Source: Pseudomonas fulva (GTDB lineage Bacteria > Pseudomonadota > Gammaproteobacteria > Pseudomonadales > Pseudomonadaceae). Taken from it: a stretch of 64,000 nucleotides of DNA. A program made the translations under genes and the position numbers. The first letter of the stretch is position 1, and each line of letters starts with the position of its first letter. The DNA lies in assembly GCF_015680705.1 (NCBI RefSeq), contig NZ_JADNYP010000008.1, positions 186,001 to 250,000 on the forward strand. The letters are read 5' to 3'. This document shows positions 45,287-52,055 of the stretch, piece by piece. Under the pieces are notes generated by a model that worked only from the letters and a program-made list of their open reading frames with translations, had not been told where the DNA came from and ran no database searches.

Positions 45287-45838
45287 GGCGACTCCTGTCC
45301 CGTTAGCTGAACTGCCGAAGTCGGACTCGTAGCCTTTCCAGCATCCCTGGACTCGCCTGTCGGCTGGCCGAGGAAGGCACGATGAAGCTCCTGACTCCAG
45401 CCTTGATCGATGACCATCTGGATCCGATTTTTATAGTTCGAGAAATTTGGGAGGTCTGGCGTCAATTAAATGTCTGTCCCTGTATCGGTTTTTTTTCTAG
45501 TTGACCTCCTCGTTGGAGCGCTAAGTAAAACGAGGGCTGCAGGGTGTATCAAAAACATAACAACCATTCGTCGGGATTTTTCTACGACAAGAATTTGTCA
45601 CTAACAACGGCTTTCTCATTCCAAAAAGGAAAAATGGCCAGTTGCTATATATCGCCTTGATAGCACTTTGATATTAATTGGCGCGCAAGTTTTTTGCTGG
45701 TGCTATTCATTCGAACCTTTATTTGTGGCCACTGGTCAGTTGCCTTGTAAATAAAGCGAATCAGTACTGAATCGCTCACTCCGAATCCATGTACGACCCG
45801 GTGTCGTGCTTTCCGGAATCCACACGAGGTGATTGATC
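45287..45838. promoter_or_regulatory. 552-bp AT-rich region between lapF and the KGG-protein gene
   Basis: This is the least GC-rich stretch of comparable length in the window, notably 45420-45780. It serves as upstream region for lapF (minus) and the gene at 45839 (plus). It includes a FleQ-like box (45461-45474), a T8 tract (45489-45496; A8 on the lapF strand, UP-element-like) and CTATAAAAAT on the minus strand (45436-45427), which could be a sigma-S/sigma-70 -10 element. I saw no protein gene in it. Confidence 0.6.
45461..45474. promoter_or_regulatory. FleQ-like binding box upstream of lapF
   Basis: Read on the minus strand the site is GACATTTAATTGAC, matching 11 of 13 defined positions of the reported FleQ consensus GTCANTAAATTGAC. 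A further TTGAC half-site lies at 45501-45505. FleQ is a c-di-GMP-responsive regulator of matrix genes in Pseudomonas. Binding here is inferred. Confidence 0.45.
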
Positions 45839-46009
45839 ATGGCCAGCAATCAAAAAGGAAGTGGTAGCCACAGCGGTTCCAGCAATCCGGGGAACTTCGC
45901 CAACGACCGGCAGAAGGCTTCGGAAGCCGGACGCAAGGGCGGTCAGAGCTCGGGTGGCGCATCGAAGGACCAAGGCAAGGAATCCGGCCGCAAGGGTGGT
46001 CGCTCGTAA
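45839..46009 (+). CDS. KGG-motif stress-induced protein
   Basis: 56 residues, very rich in Gly, Ser and Lys. It contains the stress-induced (KGG/GsiB-like) repeat twice: FANDRQKASEAGRKGG and, shorter, KDQGKESGRKGGRS. Such proteins are hydrophilic, disordered and usually made under general stress or in stationary phase. GAGGTG at 45826-45831 is the ribosome binding site. It is divergent from lapF across the AT-rich region and begins a run of plus-strand genes. Its molecular role is unknown even for the better studied relatives. Confidence 0.8.
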   Translation: MASNQKGSGSHSGSSNPGNFANDRQKASEAGRKGGQSSGGASKDQGKESGRKGGRS

Positions 46010-46018
46010 GTGAGTACG

Positions 46019-46044
46019 GCGCGGTACTCGCCCGGGTACCGCGC
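46019..46044 (+). terminator. GC-rich hairpin after the KGG gene
   Basis: GCGCGGTAC (46019-46027) and GTACCGCGC (46036-46044) form a perfect 9-bp stem with an 8-base loop, ten bases after the KGG stop and ahead of the lipoprotein's AGGAGGT. There is no T tract; it may be a partial terminator or an mRNA 3'-end stabiliser. Confidence 0.5.
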
Positions 46045-46065
46045 GCTTGATTCAGGAGGTTTCAC

Positions 46066-46257
46066 ATGCGAGCTGCGCTCACGATCTGCCTGTCGGGCAG
46101 CCTGGTCCTGCTTGGCGGCTGTTTCGACCGCTCCGACCATCCGGCAAAGGACTCGGACCCGAGCAAGCCTTCGCTGCAGATGCAGCAACCCGACAAACCG
46201 GTTACTCAGGCCGCGCCTGATCCCAAGCCGATGCCTTCCAAAGAGCAAGACAACTGA
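46066..46257 (+). CDS. Small lipoprotein
   Basis: 63 residues. The first 19 form a lipoprotein signal with lipobox LLGGC (Cys19). The mature part (FDRSDHPAKDSDPSKPS, then PDKPVTQAAPDPKPMP) is short, charged and proline-rich, so it is probably an unstructured peptide tethered to a membrane. A strong AGGAGGT lies just upstream. It ends 17 bases before the oxidase gene and is likely co-transcribed with it. Function unknown. Confidence 0.78.
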   Translation: MRAALTICLSGSLVLLGGCFDRSDHPAKDSDPSKPSLQMQQPDKPVTQAAPDPKPMPSKEQDN

Positions 46258-46274
46258 TCCCAGGAGGCCGAGTC

Positions 46275-47630
46275 ATGAATGTCATGACCCGAACGGTGAC
46301 AAAGCCCTTGGCGCCCGCGACGGCATCTACCACGGCGGGCGCGCCGGATTCCTGCAAGGCGCGCTACCAGGCCATGCTCGCTGGCGAGCCGGTCGATAGC
46401 GCGAACTGGCTGGCGGAGCTGCTCGAGCGGACCCGGTCGATGGCTGACGACTTGCCCGACGATCCGCAAGCGCTCGACCAGTGGACCGCCGACCACGCCG
46501 CCAAGGTGGCAGGCGAATACGCCGTCTACCTGCAGGCTCGCCAGCAAGGCGCGCCACGCCGTTATTTCGCCAACCGCTCCCAGGCGCTGTTTTTCCTCCA
46601 GCAAGTCGCACCGACCAAGGTGGTCGATGGCGCCTGGCTGCATAGCACCCTGAGTCACTGGCAGGACCCGCGCTATCACGGTCTGATCCGTACCTACCTC
46701 GAAGAGCTGGGCGACGGCGACCCACGAAGCAACCATGTGCTGATCTACCAGCGTCTGCTGAGTCGGCTCGGCTGCCTGGAACCCGTGCCGATGGATGATG
46801 CACGCTACCTGCAAGGTGCCGTGCAACTGGCCCTGGGCATGCACGGGGATGCTTTCCTGCCGGAGGTGATCGGCTACAACCTGGGCTACGAGCAACCTCC
46901 GCTGCACCTGCTGATCACCACCTACGAGCTGGCGGAGCTCGGGATCGACGGTTTCTACTTCCAGCTTCACGTGACGATCGACAACGCCGCCAGCGGACAC
47001 GCGCGCAAATCCATCGAAGCCCTGCACCAGTTGTGCCCGGCGGAGGACGCCGCGCGCTTCTACGAACGCGTGCGCCAGGGTTATCGTCTCAATGATCTGG
47101 GCATCGACACCCCGTCGCTGATCGCCTCCTTCGACCTGCAACAGGAGCTGGTCGATGCCCTGGAGCGCAAGCGCGTGTTCGGCCAGTTCATGCACGCCGA
47201 TCACTGTCGGCTGCAAGGGCGCACCATCAACCAGTGGCTGGCCCCTGGCGAGGACATGGCGAGTTTTCTCGAAGCGCTGCAGGCGCAGCGCTGGGTGAGG
47301 CGCGCCGCCGATCCGCTGGAGAGCCGCTTCTTCCGCCTGATGGAAGGCCCCACCGCGCCCATGTTCGGCGTCTTCAGCCCCTACGAGCGGCAGTTGTGGC
47401 ATGACTGGATTGCGGCGGACTGGCAAGGCCCGGCGCCGCGTCGAGTGATGCCAGGCAGCTGGGAGGCGGCCTTGCAGATCGATGAGCAGGGCAGCCGCGC
47501 GCGCTCGCGCCTGTCGACCGCCGAACTCACCGAACAGATGGCAGGCAACCGGCATGCGCTGCCGGCCGGCCTGCTGGCCACTCGTGCCTATATTCGCCAG
47601 ACCGGCCTCGCCGAAGGGAGACCTTGTTGA
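46275..47630 (+). CDS. Haem-oxygenase-like diiron oxidase (iron-containing redox enzyme family)
   Basis: 451 residues. The C-terminal two thirds match the haem-oxygenase-like di-iron superfamily (HDO, Haem_oxygenas_2). The candidate metal ligands are in the right order: Glu143/144 and His154 in YLEELGDGDPRSNH, Glu197 or Glu206 in FLPEVIGYNLGYE, and His232, Asp236 and His242 in LHVTIDNAASGH. Family members activate O2 for decarboxylation, N-oxygenation or C-C cleavage in specialised metabolism. The N-terminal ~70 residues are variable. Its stop codon overlaps the start of a methyltransferase gene (TGATG), so the two proteins very likely act together. The substrate is unknown and no peptide or polyketide synthase genes are nearby. 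Confidence 0.8.
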   Translation: MNVMTRTVTKPLAPATASTTAGAPDSCKARYQAMLAGEPVDSANWLAELLERTRSMADDLPDDPQALDQWTADHAAKVAGEYAVYLQARQQGAPRRYFANRSQALFFLQQVAPTKVVDGAWLHSTLSHWQDPRYHGLIRTYLEELGDGDPRSNHVLIYQRLLSRLGCLEPVPMDDARYLQGAVQLALGMHGDAFLPEVIGYNLGYEQPPLHLLITTYELAELGIDGFYFQLHVTIDNAASGHARKSIEALHQLCPAEDAARFYERVRQGYRLNDLGIDTPSLIASFDLQQELVDALERKRVFGQFMHADHCRLQGRTINQWLAPGEDMASFLEALQAQRWVRRAADPLESRFFRLMEGPTAPMFGVFSPYERQLWHDWIAADWQGPAPRRVMPGSWEAALQIDEQGSRARSRLSTAELTEQMAGNRHALPAGLLATRAYIRQTGLAEGRPC

Positions 47631-48583
47631 TGCAGTTGTCCGAAGAGCAGATCCAGGCCGATACGGCCTTGCTGCAGCTCGGCCGTCGCCTTCAGGCCGA
47701 CGGCTATCGCTTTACCAGCGTCACGCCCGCCACCCACGAGCGCAACAATGCCAGACCGGGTGCGCGGCAGGCACACACCTTGCGCGATGTGTTCGGCTGG
47801 AACCGGCCATTCGCGCCTTCATTGGTGTCAAGCGACGAACTCCAGCAGATGTGGAGCGCCAATGTGCTGAGCGACGAAGGCAACCTGCTGCGCAGCCAGG
47901 TTCGCTGGTCGAGCCTGGACGACTTGCTGCTGGTTCATTCCGGGTTTCCGACCGAGCGTACCGATGCGGTGTTCTTCGGTCCCGACAGCTACCGTTTCGC
48001 GCAGGTGATCGGCGAGCACCTGCGCGAGCATTACCATCGTGTCGAACATGCCGTGGATATCGGTTGCGGCAGCGGAGTCGGTGCCTTGCTGATCGCCAAG
48101 GCGGCCTCCCAGGCCCAGGTCAGCGCCGTAGACATCAACCCGCTGGCTTTGCGCTACACCACGATCAACGCAGCGCTGGCGGGGTTGAAGAATGTTTCGG
48201 TGGCGCCAAGCGATATTCTCGATGGAGTCGCTGGCACCTTCGACCTGATCGTCGCCAACCCGCCCTACATGATCGACCAGCAGGAGCGGACCTACCGCCA
48301 TGGCGGTGGCACGCTGGGCATGGACTTGTCCTTGCGTATCCTGGAGCAGTCCTGCCAGCGCCTCAGCCCCGGCGGCAGCCTGCTGCTGTACACCGGCATC
48401 GCCATCGTCGAGGGCCGCGACGCCTTCCTCGAGCAGATCCGCGAACGACTTGGCGGTCCTGGCTGGCAATGGGTCTATCGGGAAATCGATCCGGACGTGT
48501 TCGGCGAGCAGTTGCTCGAACCCGGTTACGAAGCAGTCGAGCGGATCGCGGCCGTGGCGCTCACCGTGACCCGGGCGCAGTAG
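47630..48583 (+). CDS. Class I SAM-dependent methyltransferase, PrmC/RlmG-like
   Basis: 317 residues. An N-terminal extension of ~135 residues (LRDVFGWNRPFAPSLVSSDE, DDLLLVHSGFPTERTDAVFFG) precedes a Rossmann methyltransferase domain: motif I DIGCGSGVGALL, the acidic SAM ribose binder in VDINPLALRYT, and NPPYMI. NPPY is the mark of N-methyltransferases acting on glutamine, adenine or guanine amino groups, so an amide or amino nitrogen is the probable target. I start at the ATG overlapping the oxidase stop, with GGGAG nine bases upstream. It is translationally coupled to the HDO oxidase, which suggests successive steps on one molecule. This is inference; it could also modify a macromolecule. 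Confidence 0.8.
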   Translation: MQLSEEQIQADTALLQLGRRLQADGYRFTSVTPATHERNNARPGARQAHTLRDVFGWNRPFAPSLVSSDELQQMWSANVLSDEGNLLRSQVRWSSLDDLLLVHSGFPTERTDAVFFGPDSYRFAQVIGEHLREHYHRVEHAVDIGCGSGVGALLIAKAASQAQVSAVDINPLALRYTTINAALAGLKNVSVAPSDILDGVAGTFDLIVANPPYMIDQQERTYRHGGGTLGMDLSLRILEQSCQRLSPGGSLLLYTGIAIVEGRDAFLEQIRERLGGPGWQWVYREIDPDVFGEQLLEPGYEAVERIAAVALTVTRAQ

Positions 48584-48735
48584 CGCCATGACCCGCTCCG
48601 GCAGCGTGAGTATGGAACAAGAGCTTCCCGTCGAGCTGCTGGGCGGGCTGGCTTGCCGGTATGCGGCCGGTCGTCCCGGCACTGCCTGGACTGACCTGCC
48701 GATAATGACAACTGAGCCTGACAGAGGAGAACGCC

Positions 48736-48969
48736 ATGGGCGAAGTATCGATGTATTTCTGGGTAGCGGTTGCAGTGATCATCCTGCTGGTGGACGTGTG
48801 GGCCATCGTCAGTGTGTTCCGTAGTCAAAAGTCAGAAGCCACCAAGGTGATGTGGGCCGTGATCATCCTCGCCTTGCCGGTGCTGGGCCTGGCGCTGTGG
48901 GGCCTGCTGGGGCCACGCGGCATCAAGCGCGGGACCGGACCGAGCTCTCCGGAACACAGCAAGGGCTGA
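48736..48969 (+). CDS. Small membrane protein with PLDc_N-type helical pair
   Basis: 77 residues: helix 1 at ~6-28 ([20 protein letters not shown]), a polar RSQKSEATK turn, and helix 2 at ~38-59 ([20 protein letters not shown]) followed by GPRGIKRG. This is the phospholipase D N-terminal (PLDc_N) two-helix unit without any nuclease domain, found alone in many bacteria. GAGGAG lies just upstream. It is on the same strand as the oxidase-methyltransferase pair but 152 bp away. The function of stand-alone PLDc_N proteins is not established. Confidence 0.82.
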   Translation: MGEVSMYFWVAVAVIILLVDVWAIVSVFRSQKSEATKVMWAVIILALPVLGLALWGLLGPRGIKRGTGPSSPEHSKG

Positions 48970-49085
48970 TCGGGCATGACCGTTGGTCGGGCCCTGCCGG
49001 CCTGAAGGCAAACCTGGCCGGCTGGCAGGGCCTCGAATGCCATGCAGGCGCCCATGGCGCGAAGAATCTTTCCACGGAGGTAGAC

Positions 49086-49991
49086 ATGCCTAGCAAACCA
49101 CGCGATCAGTTCAGCATGCAGAACCCCCTGACGCAGTATCCCCAGCCGCCATTCGAGCATCAGCCGCAGCAGCCGCCTGGGCTGGACAAGGCGATGAAGC
49201 CCAAGCCCGATTGCGGCGAAGAAACCTACCAGGGCTTTGGCCGCCTGGCCGGGCGCAAGGCGTTGATCACCGGTGCCGACTCCGGCATTGGCCGCGCCAC
49301 GGCCATTGCCTTCGCCCGTGAGGGCGCCGACATCGTGCTCAACTACATGCCGGTGGAGGAAGCCGACGCCCGCGAGGTGGTCAAGCTGATCGAGGCGGAA
49401 GGGCGCAAGGCCGTCGCGCTGCCCGGCGATCTCAAGGACGAGGCATTCTGCAAGCAGCTGGTCGATGAGGCGCACGAGAAGCTCGGCGGCCTGGATATCC
49501 TGGTCAACGTGGCCGGCAAGCAGGAGGCGCGCAAGGACATCAGCCAGGTGACCCACGAGCAGTTCGACCACACCATGAAGACCAACGTCTACGCGTTGTT
49601 CTGGCTGTGCCAGGCTGCCGTACCGTTGATGCCGGCCGGGGCCACCATCATCAACACCGCCTCGATCCAGTCGTACCAGCCTTCGGCGACCTTGCTGGAC
49701 TATGCCACCACCAAGGCGGCCATCGTGGCCTTCACCAAGGCTTTGGCCAAGCAGGTGATCGAACGCGGCATCCGCGTCAACGCCGTGGCGCCGGGCCCGG
49801 TATGGACCGTCCTGCAGCCCAGCGGTGGTCAGCCGCAGGAGAAGATCCCGGAATTCGGCAGCCAGACGCCAATGAAGCGTCCCGGGCAGCCGGCCGAATG
49901 CGCGCCGCTGTACGTGTTGCTGGCCAGCCAGGAGTCCAGCTACATCACCGGCGAGGTGTTCGGCGTCACCGGCGGCAATCCGCTGCCCTGA
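49086..49991 (+). CDS. Short-chain dehydrogenase/reductase, YghA type
   Basis: 301 residues with a GGAGGT ribosome binding site ending at 49080. A proline/glutamine-rich N-terminal extension (~1-45, [17 protein letters not shown]) is characteristic of the YghA/glucose-dehydrogenase-like group. The Rossmann motif TGADSGIG is at 62-69; the catalytic Tyr206 and Lys210 are in YATTK, with the Ser around 193-196. It uses NAD(P)H. The physiological substrate is uncertain (aldehydes or sugars in relatives). Homologues are often general-stress genes, which agrees with the KGG gene upstream and ku downstream. Confidence 0.85.
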   Translation: MPSKPRDQFSMQNPLTQYPQPPFEHQPQQPPGLDKAMKPKPDCGEETYQGFGRLAGRKALITGADSGIGRATAIAFAREGADIVLNYMPVEEADAREVVKLIEAEGRKAVALPGDLKDEAFCKQLVDEAHEKLGGLDILVNVAGKQEARKDISQVTHEQFDHTMKTNVYALFWLCQAAVPLMPAGATIINTASIQSYQPSATLLDYATTKAAIVAFTKALAKQVIERGIRVNAVAPGPVWTVLQPSGGQPQEKIPEFGSQTPMKRPGQPAECAPLYVLLASQESSYITGEVFGVTGGNPLP

Positions 49992-49998
49992 AGTCGGC

Positions 49999-50110
49999 TT
50001 CAAGCTGCACGCTTCGAGCCGCAAGCTGCACGTTGCAGCAAACAGCGAAGCCGGTATTGCGGGTGATCTGATCGCACAGACACCTTGAACGGCTGGCAGC
50101 TTGCAGCTTG
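49999..50110. repeat. Dispersed AAGCTGCACG/GCTTGCAGCT repeat before ku
   Basis: CAAGCTGCACG occurs at 50001-50011 and 50022-50032 (21-bp period), and GGCAGCTTGCAGCTTG follows at about 50095-50110. The two ends can pair. It is the same family of words as at 9109-9120 and 17430-17547. It sits between the SDR stop and the ku ribosome binding site. Confidence 0.65.
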
Positions 50111-50140
50111 TGGCCCCAACCTTTCGTCAAGGAGCAGGAC

Positions 50141-51022
50141 ATGGCCCGGGCAATCTGGAAAGGCGCCATCAGTTTCGGCCTCGTGCATATTCCCGTATCG
50201 CTCAATTCCGCGGTCAGCAGCCAGGGTATCGATTTCGACTGGCTGGACAAGCGCAGCATGGAGCCGGTCGGCTACAAGCGGGTCAACAAGGTGACCGGCA
50301 AGGAAATCGACCGGGAGAACATCGTCAAGGGCGTGGCACATGAAAAAGGCCAGTATGTGGTGATCAGCGAGGAGGAGATTCGCGAGGCACGTCCCGAGGC
50401 AACCCAGACCATCGACATCTTTTCCTTCGTGGATGCTGGCGAAATCCCCCTGCAGCATTTCGATACTCCTTATTACCTCAGTCCCGACAAACGCGGGGGC
50501 AAGGTCTACGCCTTGTTGCGCCAGACGCTGGCCAGCAGCGGCAAGGTGGCGCTGGCCACCGTGGTGCTGCACACCAAGCAGCACCTGGCGTTGCTGCGTC
50601 CGCTGGAAGACGCCTTGGCGCTGATCACCCTGCGTTGGCCAGACGAGGTCCGCGACCTCGACAGCCTGGAGCTGGACAAGAGCGTCACCGAGGCCAAGAT
50701 CGACAAGCGCGAGCTGGAAATGGCCAAGCGTCTGGTCGAGGACATGAGTGGCGAGTGGACGCCAGGGGACTACAAGGACGTGTTCCGCGAAACGATCATG
50801 GAGCTGGTCGAGGAAAAGGCCAGCAAGGGCAAGATCAGCGTGGTGGCCAGGGAGGGAGGCGAAACGGCGGAGAAGGGCGCCGATATCATCGACCTCACCG
50901 AGCTGCTCAAGCGCAGCCTGGGCAGCAGGTCTTCGACCAGGAAGGCCGACACCGCGAAGAAGACCCCGGCAAAGCCCGCCTCGGACAAGAAGCCTGCCAA
51001 GCGCTCGCGCAAGGCGTCCTGA
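50141..51022 (+). CDS. ku: Non-homologous end-joining protein Ku
   Basis: 293 residues. It starts MARAIWKGAISFGLVHIPVSL, the invariant bacterial Ku N-terminus, and continues through the ring-forming beta barrel (FDWLDKRSMEPVGYKRVN) to a lysine-rich tail (~260-293, KKTPAKPASDKKPAKRSRK). Ku binds double-strand DNA ends as a homodimer and recruits LigD; no ligD gene is in the window. The ATG at 50141 is chosen over an upstream GTG because AAGGAG is six bases before it. In Pseudomonas Ku is generally a stationary-phase function, consistent with its neighbours. Confidence 0.95.
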   Translation: MARAIWKGAISFGLVHIPVSLNSAVSSQGIDFDWLDKRSMEPVGYKRVNKVTGKEIDRENIVKGVAHEKGQYVVISEEEIREARPEATQTIDIFSFVDAGEIPLQHFDTPYYLSPDKRGGKVYALLRQTLASSGKVALATVVLHTKQHLALLRPLEDALALITLRWPDEVRDLDSLELDKSVTEAKIDKRELEMAKRLVEDMSGEWTPGDYKDVFRETIMELVEEKASKGKISVVAREGGETAEKGADIIDLTELLKRSLGSRSSTRKADTAKKTPAKPASDKKPAKRSRKAS

Positions 51023-51055
51023 ACCGCTGCCCTGCGCCCTGTCTGTTCGTCGACC

Positions 51056-51072
51056 GGCTTGCTCGCCAAGCC
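51056..51072 (+). terminator. Hairpin after ku
   Basis: GGCTTG-CTCGC-CAAGCC forms a 6-bp stem 33 bases after the ku stop, followed by TTGCTTGG. It is a plausible but weak terminator just left of the MITE-like element. Confidence 0.4.
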
Positions 51073-51079
51073 TTGCTTG

Positions 51080-51222
51080 GGCTTTGTACGAAAAGTGCCT
51101 GCGCAACGATCAGGCTACGTTGCGAACAGGCTCGGAATGCTCGTTTGCAACCTATAAACTCCGCTTGCCCGCCTGTTTTCGCCTTGCCTGATCGCCGCTC
51201 GGCGACTTTTTCGTGCAGAGCC
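51080..51222. mobile_element. MITE-like element, 143 bp, imperfect terminal inverted repeats
   Basis: GGCTTTGTACGAAAAGT (51080-51096) is matched in inverse orientation by ACTTTTTCGTGCAGAGCC (51205-51222). Symmetry continues inward: GATCAGGC (51108-51115) against GCCTGATC (51186-51193), and GAACAGGC against GCCTGTTTTC. No transposase is present, so it would be a non-autonomous element or a large REPIN. Its right end overlaps the stop codon of the minus-strand gene at 51222. I saw no clear target duplication. Confidence 0.6.
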
Positions 51223-51689
51223 TAGTCGCCAGCCAGGCCGGCCAAGGCCTGGCGCAGGCTGGCCAGGTCGCTGAAGCGCTGTTCGCGCACCACCTTGCCG
51301 CCTTGGAGTTCCAGCCACTGTACGCTGTCGCGATCGCCGGCATAGCGCGCGGCCACCTGACCATCGCGGTCCAGCAGTATGCGATAGCGCGCCGAGCGCA
51401 TGCTCGGGACCAGCAGCGATTGCACCACGCTCGGCAGTTTCTCGATATCGGCCACGAATAGCACGCCACGCTGGTCGAGGTAGCCATCGGGGGTATGTTC
51501 CAGCGCGCTGTTGACCAGCCGTGCGCTGGACATGCTGCGGGCGATCATCAGCACGCGCGTGCCGGCATCGAGCGTATGGGCATGCTCGAACTGATCCTCC
51601 AGCGTCCAGGCCGTGTCGTTGGACACGGTCTGCTGCGCCAGCAGGTGAGTACAGGTCAAGCCGAGGATCAGGAAAAGGCAGGCGCGCAT
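51222..51689 (-). CDS. Periplasmic protein of unknown function, possible thioredoxin-like fold
   Basis: 155 residues from the ATG at 51689, which begins a signal peptide (MRACLFLILGLTCTHLLAQ). The mature part alternates strand and helix: AGTRVLMIARSMSSARLVN, GVLFVADIEKLPSVVQSLL, YRILLDRDGQVAARY, then a C-terminal helix. This order suggests a thioredoxin-like fold, but no CxxC or other catalytic motif is present. The gene is convergent with ku, with a MITE-like element between them. I cannot assign a function. Confidence 0.7.
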   Translation of the reverse strand: MRACLFLILGLTCTHLLAQQTVSNDTAWTLEDQFEHAHTLDAGTRVLMIARSMSSARLVNSALEHTPDGYLDQRGVLFVADIEKLPSVVQSLLVPSMRSARYRILLDRDGQVAARYAGDRDSVQWLELQGGKVVREQRFSDLASLRQALAGLAGD

Positions 51690-52055
51690 CGCGAGGTGCT
51701 CGGTAGAGGGATGAGCACACCCTAGCGGCAGTGGCGGCAAATGCCAATCGTGAGCCACAGACCCAAGCCGGTCGTGGTGGCTGGACGAGGTGCTTGCAAC
51801 GACACCCGTCTCGCTTTTTCCTGTGGCTTGCGGTTTGCCGATTGCCGCTCATGGCTGTAGCTCGCGCTGACACAGGTGTGCCAGAACCGGTACGGCTGAC
51901 ACATGCACGTGTTCATCCAAGGCGGCTTGAGCTTCATCCGGAGGGCTCTGCCACGCCGTTTTCAGCCTGGCGTGCCGGGCCTGGCACAGCGGTTGCTCGG
52001 GTAGCGATGCCGCACCAGTGGGTGTTCGGCCACTAATAAGAACGGAGATCCTTCG
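51690..52055 (+). promoter_or_regulatory. 366-bp region upstream of the PQQ alcohol dehydrogenase
   Basis: It holds a sigma-54 type promoter near its right end (51981-51997). Further up, GCTGACACA occurs twice (51866-51874 and 51895-51903), about 85-130 bp upstream of the promoter, the distance at which enhancer-binding proteins act. I saw no gene in it. Confidence 0.6.
51981..51997 (+). promoter_or_regulatory. Sigma-54 (-24/-12) promoter for the PQQ dehydrogenase operon
   Basis: CTGGCACAGCGGTTGCT matches 16 of 17 positions of the YTGGCACGRNNNTTGCW consensus, with the GG and GC pairs ten bases apart. Transcription would start near 52008, leaving a leader of about 48 bases to the ATG at 52056. 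Confidence 0.75.
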
